Counted from the stretch's first letter, positions 39,776 through 51,380 are shown. The stretch is DNA of 64,000 nt from Elysia crispata (GCA_033675545.1 JAWDGP010002675.1:30001-94000), one strand, 5' to 3'. A program made the numbers and translations. The notes: generated by a model not told the origin, from the sequence alone.

Positions 39776-41083
39776 ATGTCAGAGAGCAAAAGTTCGAGAA
39801 CATGGCGATGTACACAAAAAGACTGCAAGGCGAGATTTACCACGTCATTGAATACAACAGATATACTACATGGCATGACCAGCCACTGTCACGGCAAAAC
39901 AGAAGATTCAGTATCCTTAAAAAAACTTCAACTAAGGCAATCGTGCAAAAGGAAGGCAGAAGACGACCTCACTGAACGGCCAAGGAAAATAATTGTCACT
40001 GAAGGCCAAAGTATGGAGACAGATGGATTAAATCAGAGAGATATAGACAATGTGAGAAAAGCTATGTGGCGACAGAGGAGGAAACATCAGCCAAAGCTAC
40101 CAATTTCAAGAATGGATGCACTCAGGGCTATCTCTGAAATAGAAACAAGGCAGGATGTGAAGATTGTGACCGATGACGAAACTCAGATAGCTTGTGTTTA
40201 CAGCCCTTCTGCAATGGTATACCTTCACAGGAACCAAGACATGTTTGGCGACGGCACGTTTAAATCATGTCCGAAGCATTTCGAGCAGCTGTACACCATC
40301 ATCACGTTTGCAGATGGAATGTACGTCCCAGTGGCGTTTTTCTTGCTCCCTGGAAGTAGCAAAGAAGTGTACCAAAACATGTTTAAGCTATTGCATTCCC
40401 TACACTTTGAAGTCACAGGATCATGTCTCGAAGGGAAGATTCTTCATCTAGACTTCGAACAAGCGGCTCATGCAGCAGCAAAGCTAGGCCTCCCAGGGTT
40501 GGCACTGAAAGGCTGCCTCTTTCATCTAAAACAGAGTTGGTGGAAGAAAATTCAAAAGGTCGGTCTGAGTGAAGAGTTCAAGAATCCGGATTCTGAAATC
40601 GGACAATTCCTCAAAATTACTTTTGGCTTGCCCTACCTTGATCCTTTAGATGTCTGCGAGAGTTATGCATTTGACATCCTGGAACAAGCGCCAGATGATC
40701 AGAGAATAGACGAATACTTGGAGTATCTCGCAAAAACATATATATGCAGTCACTCCAGCTTCCCTCCGACTTTATGGGCTAGCACAGATGTGTGCAGCAA
40801 AAGAACAACGAACGGTTCAGAGGCCTTCCATAGAAAACTCAATAGTCTCTTTTATGCAAGTCACCCATCCGTTTTTGAATTAGTTGATCGACTTCAAGAG
40901 ATCATTTTTGAAAACTCATTCAAGATCCGAGATGGACCCTCACGCCCAGCCAAACTGTCTGACAGGAAGAAACATGACTGGATGAAATCGTCGATTGCAG
41001 AGTACGTAGATGGCTCACTCACAACACATGCCTTTTTAAGGCGCATCTGCAATGCATCGCTCCCACGTACAAATGACCACTGA
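39776..41083 (+). CDS. MULE transposase with N-terminal FLYWCH zinc finger
   Basis: Cut-and-paste transposase of the Mutator (MULE) superfamily, predicted 435 residues from ATG 39776. The frame is open further upstream, and a TTTTCAG acceptor at 39744 suggests an upstream exon or an earlier start, because the FLYWCH finger seems to begin before the ATG (SNGSKIRLFRL). The finger is WRCTQKDCKARFTT with a downstream SHCH (C-x4-C...H-x-H). The catalytic core has FGDGTFKSCP (first Asp, near residue 159), LHLDFEQAA (second Asp, near 226), the CLFH motif typical of MULEs and TNGSEAFHRKLN (Glu, near 349). There are no stops or frameshifts. It is the only fully intact long transposase frame in the window. 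Confidence 0.88.
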   Translation: MSESKSSRTWRCTQKDCKARFTTSLNTTDILHGMTSHCHGKTEDSVSLKKLQLRQSCKRKAEDDLTERPRKIIVTEGQSMETDGLNQRDIDNVRKAMWRQRRKHQPKLPISRMDALRAISEIETRQDVKIVTDDETQIACVYSPSAMVYLHRNQDMFGDGTFKSCPKHFEQLYTIITFADGMYVPVAFFLLPGSSKEVYQNMFKLLHSLHFEVTGSCLEGKILHLDFEQAAHAAAKLGLPGLALKGCLFHLKQSWWKKIQKVGLSEEFKNPDSEIGQFLKITFGLPYLDPLDVCESYAFDILEQAPDDQRIDEYLEYLAKTYICSHSSFPPTLWASTDVCSKRTTNGSEAFHRKLNSLFYASHPSVFELVDRLQEIIFENSFKIRDGPSRPAKLSDRKKHDWMKSSIAEYVDGSLTTHAFLRRICNASLPRTNDH

Positions 41084-41239
41084 CCTGAGTGACTCTTTAA
41101 CCCAGAATGTAAATAATGTACATATGTTTTTAACGGTCGGAAAAATAAAATCAAACATCCTAATGCGGCCTCACTATGAGACAGTCCCAAGCCTGAAACG
41201 CAGAGGGGGATGTTCGATTTTCATTAATACCGAATACCG

Positions 41240-41369
41240 TAACCTTTGCAAGTGGAATGTTATTTTTTACCCAAAATCTAGTACCTTCGCAAGTGGAATG
41301 TTATTTTTTGACCCAAAATCTAGTACCTTCGCAAGTGGTATGTTTGGGATACGAAACCTTCGCAAGTGG
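41240..41369. repeat. Right-end 42-bp tandem repeats of the MULE
   Basis: The motif TACCTTCGCAAGTGG (first copy with a T-for-C change) occurs at about 41240, 41282 and 41324, spaced 42 bp, then at 41355 in the terminal repeat. It is inverted relative to the left-end array. Confidence 0.93.
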
Positions 41370-41386
41370 AATGCTCCCTTTATCCC

Positions 41387-41637
41387 TATTTCAAAAGAGA
41401 AGGCACATATCTCTACAAAAAAACTGTGCAAAGGTCTCGTCAAGTTGCTGATATCACTATCTCAAACTTTGACTTGCGCACATGTGCCATCGAAAAGAAA
41501 GACAGATACGCTTTAGCAAAGACACAGGTTGATAGACTGCTGCACCTTCGAGTAGAGTTAAGCGAAGACAGTTTTAAATATTATCTTGATTTACTGAAGG
41601 TCTTTGAAGAGAAGGTGAGCGGGTGTCAGAGGTGAAA
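41387..41637 (+). pseudogene. SWIM MULE remnant, right part (continues from 35281)
   Basis: Target sequence resumes right of the MULE duplication. One frame continues the SWIM reading as LFQKRRHISLQKNCAKVSSS. The other (from 41366) gives RSRQVADITISNFDLRTCAI, then KKDRYALAKTQVDRLLHLRV and a leucine-rich helix ending at a stop near 41635. This resembles the helical tail after the SWIM finger in ZSWIM/MULE proteins, but the match is weak. A frameshift near the rejoining point is required. Confidence 0.4.
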
Positions 41638-41649
41638 GGTCAGACAATA

Positions 41650-43332
41650 TGAGAGGCTGTTTCATCATGGGTTACAGTTGATGTTGTAGACGGTTTAGAG
41701 TCCAGAGGTGGTGTAGGACAGGTTCTTGTTTCCAGTAGTTGTGAGAATGGCTGCTCAGGGGAGACCAATGCCGAGTGTTGAGATTCTGAATGTCAGTCAT
41801 ACTGTGATACATGTAGTGATGACGACGAGTTTTATCATGTGGGGGAAGAACTAGACATAGATTTAGCTATGAGTTCGGCTGGTGACCCTCACATATTAAG
41901 ACTATCGAGACAAGCCACGACCTGGCACCTCCTGGGTACTTCATGGCCACTGAGAGTTCTTTTCACAGGACACAGATTTAGATCTAGACTATAATTCACG
42001 CAGCTTAGTTATAGGCTTGAGTCATTTGGATCAGGATTATGAACCAGAACAAAAAGTGAGAGATAGAGCTAGGTAGACATCGATTATTATTTCCTGCCAA
42101 GTTTCCCTTTTATATTACATCAGAAATTTCTACAGTTTGTCGTACTGACAGTCTTTTGTTTTTATCTTATCTTAAATTTTTTTAAAATTCTTAAGAGGAC
42201 GTTTAGAATGCCCAATCCAATTTTGAAAAGATTTCATTTTGCGATATTTCTTTTACTTTGATTTATTTCAAGTCCAAGACAGAACATGCACGCATCCAGG
42301 CTAACAGGGAACTGCTTCGCCGAAGAGCCAAGATCCTCTATGAAAGAAAAACTCAAGCGAGACAATCCTCCCAATCATTTGCCTCAGTGGCAGCCGTTTG
42401 TTTTCGATACTTTTTTGAAAAAAAAATTAAATTGCCCAAACATAGTCACCAGTGAGGTCTACCACAGCTGGTATTGGTAGCTGGAGCAGCACACGTGAAA
42501 GGTGCAAAGTTTTTTCTTATGTCTAATTATTTAAAGCGCCCGAAGACTGACAACTATTGAATGTAGAATGAAAAAAAAATCATCTAAAAGTTTAGCAAAC
42601 AATTTGTCATTATGGTTGTCATACTCCGTTAATTTCATTTTAAAATTTTGCGACTTTTTAGTTTATTTCACATTTGAGTCAACAAAATTTTTCCAAATCC
42701 ACAGTAATCTGGATCTCTTGAGTAACAAATGTGGGAGACAGAACAAAAATAGTGGTATGGTTGAGTTCCTACAATCTCTAATAGAAAACAAGGTATTTGA
42801 AAGAATCGGCCATGTTTTCTCCTCTTGCTTGGCCACACAATCCTCCCAAATGGCCGTGACTTCCAGTTGATAGAGAGGAGAAAAAAAGGTGATACCACGA
42901 GTCCAATCGCCATCGGACTATGTGGAGATGATGGAGAAAAGCAGGTATGGTAAACCCATCCAGGTTTCACAAATGCAAAGAAAATTCAAGACATCTTGGA
43001 TTTCAAAGAATCATTTGAAGAGTGTATGCCGAAGATCGATGAAAAAAAATGCTGGTAGAAAGGTTCAGTCCAATAACGCTCATTGGTTTAGTTATGAGCA
43101 GGTCGTTCACACATGCACGGGCAGCTGGGTGTTTTACCACGACGGAGAGGTCTGCTGCCGTTATTCACACAACATCATGGAACATTCGAAGCGAGTGAAT
43201 ATCTTGAAAAGGAACTTCAACAAACTGCAGACTCCTAAACCAAAGAATGATGGTCCTCTTGAGAGAAAAACATTTCAGGGACTTGAAACTGGGATAAAGA
43301 ACCTTTTGTCAAGACCTGCCATGGACGTTTAG
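41650..43332 (+). pseudogene. Sola-like transposase, heavily decayed copy
   Basis: Scattered blocks of the transposase family. Near 41800 lies an acidic segment (CDTCSDDDEFYHVGEELDID). At about 42285 is SKTEHARIQANRELLRRRAK, and at 42700 LLSNKCGRQNKNSGMVEFLQ followed by ENKVFERIGHVF. Here the [S/C]D-x-C-x2-QNKN catalytic block has lost its Asp (SNKCG). From 43050 a clean C-terminal stretch reads NNAHWFSYEQVVHTCTGSWV and PLERKTFQGLETGIKNLLS, ending at 43332. Frameshifts and stops lie between blocks. It represents a third subfamily, different from the 24.9 and 36.5 kb copies. Confidence 0.55.
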
Positions 43333-43339
43333 AGAGAAG

Positions 43340-44040
43340 CCTAAAGTGAGTGACCTAAGGGCCAGCTCGAGATGGTAGTCAGAGTGACTCCGACTAGCAG
43401 GACTGATATAGAAAGTTTACAAAAGCTGCATTTATTCTTTTATTAAAGTATTTCCCAAAAGTTAATACAGACCTGCTGTATCTTTGTGTTAGTTACTGTT
43501 CTTTTATCATGGATGGATGGATGGAGTTAACCTATATGTTGATCCAATTTTACCGCTGTTGAGAACGTACTTAAGGCGTTCATGTCAACATGGAAACACA
43601 GTGTTATTGTAAAATATGCAACATGATGTGGACGTAATAAAGAAACTTTTGCTTTAGTAACATAATTATTTCACTCATCTTTTCATATTTTAATTTTAAT
43701 AAATGAGGGCAAAACTGTATGATCACAAAAGCAACGGTGCAAACAGTACTAAAAACAAGTCAATTAGGCAGATTTTTTATTTCAGGGATGAGAAATGGCC
43801 CTGCTTTCCTTGAAATTTGAGGGCTACAAGGTGATTTTGGCCTGCTTGTTAAAAGGCTAATTCCATGCTGGACTCTGAATGCAGGTTCTATTTGGCAGAA
43901 GTGGTTTATACTGCAGTTACCCACACTGTAAAAAAAAAAAATACACAGCATTTCACATGTCTATAAAAAGTCGACCTGATCTTATTTTTATTACATTTTT
44001 TAAACTATAACTCGTTTTACAACGAAACATATTTTCTCTA
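43340..44040. other. Non-coding spacer
   Basis: AT-rich DNA with a short GGAT run near 43510-43527 and an AATAAA at 43635. I see no gene. Confidence 0.4.
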
Positions 44041-44480
44041 CTGAGGCAACTGTGAGAAAGGAATGGGCGATGCTCAGAGACTCCTTTAAGAACCAGCACA
44101 AAAAGGCAACGGTATGCAAGTCTGTGTCAGGGGAAAAAGGCCAGAAAAATTGATACTGGACTTAAACAGCAATTTACTGTCCTTGCTTCCTCTCGTTGAG
44201 AAGCGTAATTCCTCAACTATAAACAGTTTGGTGGCGGGACCTGAGATTGAAGATGAGTCACAGCAGACATCTCACAGGCGTTAACCAGGTGTTGCAAACT
44301 TGCTGAGAGAGAATGCAAAACCAGGACCAAGCGTTTAGCTTCAGATACAACCAGTTCAGCCGCCAAGCAGTGCCTCTTGTGTCCGTGTGCCGAACCCTCC
44401 TCAAAGAAAGAAAAAGGCCTTACACCCAAGAGTGACCTTCCATGTCCCCTAGTGGTGAAAAGATTCTGCTCAGGATCAGT
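44040..44480 (+). pseudogene. Possible MADF/Myb-like domain fragment
   Basis: TEATVRKEWAMLRDSFKNQH, then KKATVCKSVSGEKGQK, resembles the K-x-x-W-x-x-LRD-x-F block of MADF or related Myb/SANT domains. Stops follow and no N-terminal half was found. A second frame (IEDESQQTSH near 44245) may be the linker. Confidence 0.35.
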
Positions 44481-44489
44481 TCAAGATCT

Positions 44490-44560
44490 CATGGACACCT
44501 TGTCCCATGGACACCTTGTCCCATGGACACCTTGTCCCATGGACACCTTGTCCCATGGAC
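44490..44560. repeat. 16-bp minisatellite, four units
   Basis: CATGGACACCTTGTCC repeats at 44490, 44506, 44522 and 44538, with a partial unit at 44554. Confidence 0.95.
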
Positions 44561-45195
44561 GCAGTGCTGCACATGATGACGTTGCGTAGGAGACAGTGCC
44601 CGGCCCATTTCTCTTCTCATGGCTGGCTGAAAGAGGGCATTTGATGATGAATAAATGCATTTTTTTTCTGTTTGTATTAAAGTGTCAATTTCCTTCTTAT
44701 TCCATGTTTTCTTCTTCATAATAGCCATTGTTGACCTGTTTTAAGTTGAATTGGGACACAAGAGTTTTTTATAGGGCTGCAAAGGAAAAACTGGTGATCT
44801 CCATTAGGGTTACTCTTCACAAAATCCACAATTTTTTAAAAGATCTTTAATTATTCCTTAATTATTTTCATCTAACTTTGAGGGAAAATTTAAACATAGA
44901 AAAGTTTTTTGGTAACAAAATGCTGTAAAATTATTTTACAGTGCACCATCAATTTTAAAAATTGCATTTTCCCATTTAAAAAAAAAACAAAAACAAAAAA
45001 ACGTGATATCACTGTTTTTTTTACTGACCCCTTCAAATCTAACTATCTTTTTCTCTTGCTAATTCTTTTTTCTTTGTTTGTTTCTGTCCTCTCCCATCCT
45101 TTCTCCTCTTCTTTTCCCGGTATCATTTTTCTTTGTTTGTACTATGCTAGGTTTTCAGTGCAAGTCTTTGAACAACATCATTCAAGATAGCAAAA

Positions 45196-46800
45196 ATGTT
45201 CTCTGGGTGGGCTGCAGTAAATGATCTAGATCAGCACAAATATTCAGATACAGAAAGACATCAAATCAGTTACTACTACGAAATTAAAAGCTTTGAAGGA
45301 AAACAAGAATTCCTTTGCTCTTTAGTTTCTGAGGACAATGTTTGCAGATCAGTAACACAAAAGAAAGCAGTATCCAGCAAATACTTCCTAAAACTTGGAA
45401 ACAAAGGAGACCGTGTGCGCCAGACATTTTTGGAAGACATTAAACGTCAGTCACAAGTCTATTAGTAGTGCCCTTGAGAGAAAACGAAATGGCTGCCTAT
45501 TCACAAGTAAAGATCAAAGAACAAGACATTCTCCTCACAACAAAACACCTCAACAAAAAATCCAACGCATTTCTGATCACATCGACTCATTTCCCACATT
45601 AGACCCTCACAATACTAAAAAAGACAATAACTGCAAATTTCTTGAAAAGCACCTTAAGATCCGACAGATGCATTCTATGTATATAAAGTCACGTCCGAAG
45701 GTGTAAAACGGTAGTGAAAATGTCTGCAAGGACATTTTTAACACAAAGTTTAAATTGTTTTTCCACATGCCTATGAGAGACCAGTGCCTCATTTGCACTC
45801 AGTTTGCTCAGAAATCAAAAACAAAGTCATCAGAAATTGAAGATGAATTAATACTCAAATATAATGAACATCAACACAGAAAGAAAACAGCTAGAGGGGA
45901 AAAAAAAAATATGTACAAGGCATGAACAAAGACAGATCCCACGTTGGAATCTGCAACTTTTGATGTCCACATCATGTGGTCTGGTCAGTCAACTCTATTA
46001 CAAGAGGAAGCTGAGTTCTTAGACTGAGTCCAACAAGGAAGGCATATGCTACTTATGGAATGAGACTGATTGCTCAAAAAGATCTACCGAGGTTGTTACA
46101 TGTCCTTCTCTCTTTCTAAATTCTCTACGTTCTCCCATCACATCACTGTCCCTATTTTCTGACACAGGTGGGGAAAAAAATAAAAACAAAATATGCTTAG
46201 CCCTTCTCCATTGTGTCAATCAACACAAATCTTTGACCACAATAGACCGAAAATTCGTTGAGGCAGGGCACAGTGTTATGGAATATGATTCCATGCACAG
46301 CGCAATTGAAACTGCTAAGAAGTCACAAATACATGTCCCAAGTCAATGAGACTGTCGTCAGGCCAGCCAGGAAGAAAAAAAAACATATCAAGCGAACCCT
46401 TTGAGATGCTCAGATTTTGAGGATTTCAAATCTGTGGGTGATATCATGTTTAGAGCCAACAAATTAGATAAAACAGGGAGAAGAGTCAAGTTCAGAAATA
46501 TTGTTTGGTTTTTATGAAAAGGCTCAACAAGACAGTTTTCTTTAAATATAGCAGGGAGGATTCTGACTTTAATTAATTAATTAAAAAAACAAACAAACAA
46601 GAAAGGCAATAGTCATCCATCCAGGTGAAAAAAAAAAGCAATAAGAAAATCCCCATCTCATCAGCAAAAAAGAAAGATCTTAATGACCTGTGTAAATCAG
46701 GTGTCATTCCTGACGAGTTCTGACCATTCTATGAACCTTTGGAAACAGACCAAAATATCACTAACAGACTTCAGAAAGCAGATGACGACGATGTGTAATT
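45196..46800 (+). pseudogene. Sola-like transposase, decayed but nearly full-length copy
   Basis: Family blocks in order but in shifting frames: ERHQISYYYEIKSFEGKQEF, FLKTLNVSHKSISSALERKR (matching the CS-x-x-G-x-SK-x-x block), HNKTPQQKIQRISDHIDSFP then TLDPHNTKKDNNCKFLEKHL and IRQMHSMYIKSR. Near 46260 VEAGHSVMEYDSMHSAIETA follows (the GHS-x-ME-x-D-x-x-H-x-x-x-E block). The end is KKDLNDLCKSGVIPDEFYPF. The catalytic middle, 45720-46250, is full of stops. This copy is closest to the 13.7 kb fragment and differs from the 24.9 kb and 36.5 kb subfamilies. Confidence 0.65.
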
Positions 46801-46809
46801 TTTGTTTTC

Positions 46810-48066
46810 CTTTAAATACTCAACTAGGCCATCGTATCTCACCACTGTTTCAATAAAACTAAATAATGCAAACTTTATATCAACTTTTTTCCTTCTTCAA
46901 AGACCAGGAAAATTGTTTGGATATATGGGTCAAGTGACAATATTTCATAGTTTTCGTGTAAATAGAAAATTTAACTTTTGTGCAAATCTTGAGAAGGCAC
47001 TTTCTTAAATGGTTCATTAATATAATATGCTTTGCTATTCAGACCCCTGTGGATAAAATTTTCTTCTTAAAGTAGTGACAGTTAGTTATAGGTTTACATA
47101 GAACCTAGTAGCATCCATTATGTTCTCTAATTTGTTTTCTATCAAATTCTGCCCACAAGTATTAAGTGTACTTAGAGCCCTTTCGCAACACACATTTTGA
47201 GAGGATTTTCCATTGCTGCTTACTTCCAACAAGTTGTATGTTCACTTAGAATAATGTGGCACACATTGAAGTCAATATTTTTTATCGGATTACTGACTGC
47301 CAAAAAGTTATATATGCACATGCTGGAACTCATAGTTTCTAAAGAACAACTTGTGACAGCCAAAACATTGTAAGAAGCAAAATATGTCATATTTGCATTA
47401 ATTAAGCTCTATATGTCATTATTTTTCATGTATTGACACCTTTTCTATGCTTTAAAATATGGTAAAAATTTCAAGTTGATGCACTTGCTAGTTTTTGTGT
47501 TACAGCTGTTTGAAATCTTTAAATTTCAATCTCTTCTGGTTATCAACCCTCATTATGATTTTGTTGCACATTTTTGTACATTTCTGTTTGGAAATTTCTC
47601 TTAATAAGCTTCATTTATATCTAATTATAACTTTAAGGTGTTATTTACTGATGGGAGTTCAAGGGTAGCCCTTGATATATCAGTTGACAAATTCTAAAAT
47701 TCCATCCATACATTAGAAGCCATTCATGATATATAATTAAGGGAGCTTAACAGTAAACTATTTTTATCATTTTCCAGTTGTAGCAAGTTGCAGTAAGTGT
47801 AGTCTGCCAAAAACCACAACCATCTGCACCTGTAAAATCTACAGGTCACAATCTCCTTTGCTTTTGGACAATAAAAGCAATATACTTAACAAAACTCTGA
47901 TATCCTTTTTGAAAAAATAATCAGCACATAATCTGGAGTGATTTTAAAACTGCCAAGACATAGAATAACCATTAACATTTATAACCCCTTGTAAAAAAAA
48001 AGGTGGAAATTTAAGAAAAAAAAAAAAAGAAAGAAAAATTTTTCAATGTTAACCTTAACATCGTTG
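46810..48066. other. 3' flank of SRD5A3; no gene seen
   Basis: AT-rich DNA downstream of the SRD5A3 stop codon on the minus strand. It presumably includes the 3' UTR, but I could not place a convincing polyadenylation signal. A 68-codon frame at 46802-47008 is unsupported. Confidence 0.4.
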
Positions 48067-48323
48067 TCACAAGAGGTATGGCACAAGTGCTTTCCTATTT
48101 TTTGGAAAGTTCTGGAAAGTACGCCTGTACCATCTATGCACAGAGAGACTTGCCGAGATTTGGTTGACTAGAACAAACAGTGTGGCAGACATCAGATACA
48201 TGCTTTTCCACCTTAAGATGAGGCACAGTGACAGGTAGATGAGAATCTCGCACAGGTAGTGTGGTGAAGAAACCCAGTGAAACAGGTGACCTTCTGGAAT
48301 GAAATGACCTTTGGCTGGTTTAT
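48067..48323 (-). CDS. SRD5A3: SRD5A3 exon 4 (last coding exon)
   Basis: The final exon opens after TTTTTTGACAG and completes an Asp codon, then reads KPAKGHFIPEGHLFHWVSSP and HYLCEILIYLSL, ending NRKALVPYLL and TGA (48069-48067). The HFIP-x-G-x-x-F-x-x-VS-x-PHY-x-x-EI-x-IY motif is the conserved C-terminal catalytic/NADPH-linked signature of steroid 5-alpha-reductase family proteins, and this version is that of SRD5A3. The length is 257 nt. There is no sign of damage. Confidence 0.93.
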
Positions 48324-50100
48324 CTGTCAAAAAAAAAATTAGGTCAGAAAGTCTTTAACTTTAGATCGTATGTAGCATTTTATTTTCAATTGTTTACTCA
48401 ATCTCTCCAGACTCCTATTTCCTCACTTAAAAATGTTGAAGGGCGCTTCAAACACCAGAATTTTACATTGACTCCATATAAAGAAGGCCTGAATACTTAT
48501 TAATGTGTAAAGTCTTCAGTACATAATATCTTGGAAAGGAAATTTGGGATGAAATGAAAACAAAAAAAAAAACCCTGCAGTTTAAATTTACATGCTGTAG
48601 AGACTTTGAACCAAAACATACTGCTTATATGTTTAGGATAAAGAATGTTCCCACTTTAGTAGATCAATAATTTCACTCCGAAGAATGACTCCCTTGAAAT
48701 GGTATTCCATTGTTGAAAAGAGTTCATTTACTTCATTCCCAACCAAAATGATACACCCAAAGTGGAGAAAATGTATAACTTCTATCCATCCATGCAATCA
48801 ATGAGAGTAAACAATTGTGTAAAACTCTAAGAGAACTCCAAGAGTTCTTATCTAAGAAAACCATAACCACTTGTTACATTTTGATTTTGTATAAATATAT
48901 TCAAAGCTCAGATTGCATTGTGCCATAGCAGGTTATAAAGTTTCAAAGAACTGATAAACCATCAGTAAGTTCGGAGATCTCACATTCTTATCTCATCTAC
49001 ATACTATGATTTATTTAGAAACTGTTGATTCAGTTTAAACATAGCTCTGCAAATTGGAGCTCAGGTGCTTTCTTTTTCATTTCATTATTTTTAAATCAAA
49101 GTTCAACTTCAATTCACAGAAAGAAAATTTAACTGTTTACATACAGTACAGCTAAACAAATGAAAATAATTTCCAACGAAGAAGAATAAGCTGAAACTAT
49201 AATGAATCTAAGAGACTTTTTATGGCCCCAGTCTCGTGGATTTCTTTCTAAATTTCTTGCAGCCTTTTTTCTACAAAAAGGTTACTCTTCTGCCCCCACT
49301 ACCTTTACTTTATGCAGTTATTTTTTTTCTTAGCTCACTTTTTTCTTTGGAGCGTAGGGCAGCAAAGGTTTGCATTGTTTTGTGTTGAAAATATGAAGCC
49401 ACGCAAAAACCAAAGACTCCAAGACCGCAGTAAAATGCATCAAATGAATCAAAAGCATCTGAAAACCATTAATACATCATTAAGACAGATTAGCATCACT
49501 CATTTTCAATGTTAACTATGCTTGATATCGGTCAACCAAACAGAATGTTCAAATATCCCATATTGGAAAACGTTAATTGTTGTACCTTTCGAATCTACAT
49601 CCTTCTAAATTTATGCCCAATGCTGTACAAGGCTATGAAGGTATGTACAATTAAAAGTGCCTAGGGGTGCATTGTCTTGCAAAAATCCATAGCTACTCAT
49701 TTATTCCTACACACATCATAAAGAGATTTTTAAAGGATCTACAACTAGATAGCTTTCACAAAATTAGCCAACCATTCTCATTACTATTAGAGCTATCAAG
49801 AAAAGTATTTGATGATGTCTTTCTTTTCAATCTTTTGTAGTAAAGATATCCTTCAGTGCAAACCAATTCAACAGGAACATGAAATATTACCACAATAGAT
49901 GTATTTGCGCCTCATTTCATATTTTAAAGCTTGCTAAATAAATGAAAACATATTTTTGAAGTCAAATAATTATATTTCTGCTTGGTCAAAATCTGCCAAT
50001 TTAATTTTTCAAGATCTTTAACTTCTCAAATGAAAGTTAAACTTTAAGTAAAAACAATTAAAATGTTTCAAATATAAATACATTTTATTTTTCTACCCAC

Positions 50101-50316
50101 CTGAAAATTCAAATTTATGCACAGGTAGTGAAACCAAGATTCCAAACCCAAACAAAGTGTAGAAAGTCACTCCATAAAAGTAGTGAACGATACTGATTGT
50201 GCCATTCGAGAAAGAGCTGACGAAATAACACTCATATATTCTCCGCAGCAGTTGAACCTCTTCACACACAAACACAACCAGGAGAGGGTAAAAACTCTGA
50301 ACCTGATCCAGGTATC
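50101..50316 (-). CDS. SRD5A3: SRD5A3 exon 3
   Basis: Opens after CATCCCCAG and reads GYLDQVQSFYPLLVVFVCEE, then VQLLRRIYECYFVSSFSNGT and two hydrophobic segments (HYFYGVTFYTLFGFGILVSL). The Q-x-x-RR-x-YEC-x-x-VS-x-FS-x-G block is diagnostic for SRD5A3. The exon ends at TTTTCAG|GTGGGT. It is 216 nt, taking one base from exon 2 and leaving one for exon 4. Confidence 0.93.
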
Positions 50317-51231
50317 CTGGGGATGGAACTAGTTATATAAGAACAATACAAAAAAGTAAGACCAATTTTCATGAAAATGTGTGTGGACAAAGTTAACTGG
50401 TTCTATTGTCAATATCTTAAAAATATATCACAGATACATAAACAACAGGAAGTGGCGAACTTTTCTTTTAGATTTGAAAACAATTTTCATAAAAACAAAA
50501 AAAATATGGAATTTGTTGGCAGTCAAGTCAATATTTTTTAAAAGGAGATTATGCCAAAGATAATACGACTTAGGGATATTCCTCAACTTTTATTTTTTCA
50601 GATTTTAAAACAGTAAGAGATCATTACATTTTTTATCCAAATTTCAAATCTTAACACATGCATTCATTTCATTTGAATCTATTAATTGAAGTGTTTTTCC
50701 AATTTTAAATTGTACTCAAAAATTCTTTTTTAAAGCTATCTAAGAGCAGTCTGCAAAAAAGACTTGCACCATTTCACTATTTTTTATCCATAAAACCGAA
50801 CCATTACAATAAAACTGTTAATCAATTGATGGCATAGTGAAATGGATACTTTATTTCAGCAGTGAATTACTGTGCTAACCCAAAGCCGATCAGTGCGGAG
50901 CACTTTGGGGATCATGAAAATGCAGGAAAGCATTATTAAATTATTTTGGTCTTGTGCTTTTCTTTGGCCCAATTACATACACTTGCTGAATTTTCTCAAG
51001 ATAGAATTTTTTTTTATTATACTTATCAAAAAATAATTATGGGAGGCTACTAGCAATTATTTTTTTAACTTATTTTTCTCTAGTGCCATTGTGGATTGAA
51101 ATGCCTGATTTAATCCCCTTTGTCTAATAAACATCCAATGATTGTGTGCTTCATGTAGTTACACTCCATTTGTGTTTCAAAATTTAATTTTTTTTCTTTA
51201 AAGAATTTCTTATAAGCAGGCTGCCATGTAC

Positions 51232-51380
51232 CTTTATTGCTTGTATCAAAAAAGTGCAGAAAAATTGATATATCTCGCAACACTTCAGGAACCACTATAG
51301 TCTGCTTTGCTAGAGCAATCAGAAGCCAGAGAATCAAACTATGAACCAAAAATCCGACCACATAGAAATGACCAAACCAG
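51232..51380 (-). CDS. SRD5A3: SRD5A3 exon 2
   Basis: Opens after TTTTTTTCAG, completing Ser, and reads WFGHFYVVGFLVHSLILWLL, matching the PKR-x-F-x-HFY-x-V junction region and a transmembrane helix of SRD5A3. It ends DTSNK with donor AAAG|GTACAT. It is 149 nt, with phases consistent with both neighbours. Confidence 0.9.

Larger units (their letters stand above)
39317..41386 (+). mobile_element. Complete FLYWCH/MULE transposon with TIRs and 8-bp target duplication
   Basis: The element body is 39325-41378 (2054 bp), flanked by TTTATCCC at 39317-39324 and 41379-41386. The ends read GGGTGTATTCCACTTGCGAA (left) and, reverse-complemented, GGGAGCATTCCACTTGCGAA (right), each followed by GGT-x-TCG. 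Each end carries tandem repeats (41 bp left, 42 bp right) that repeat CCACTTGCGAAGGTA or its inverse. An 8-bp duplication is within the normal Mutator range. The single gene inside is open throughout. It sits only 30 bp right of the Sola-like element, in the same target sequence. Confidence 0.88.
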
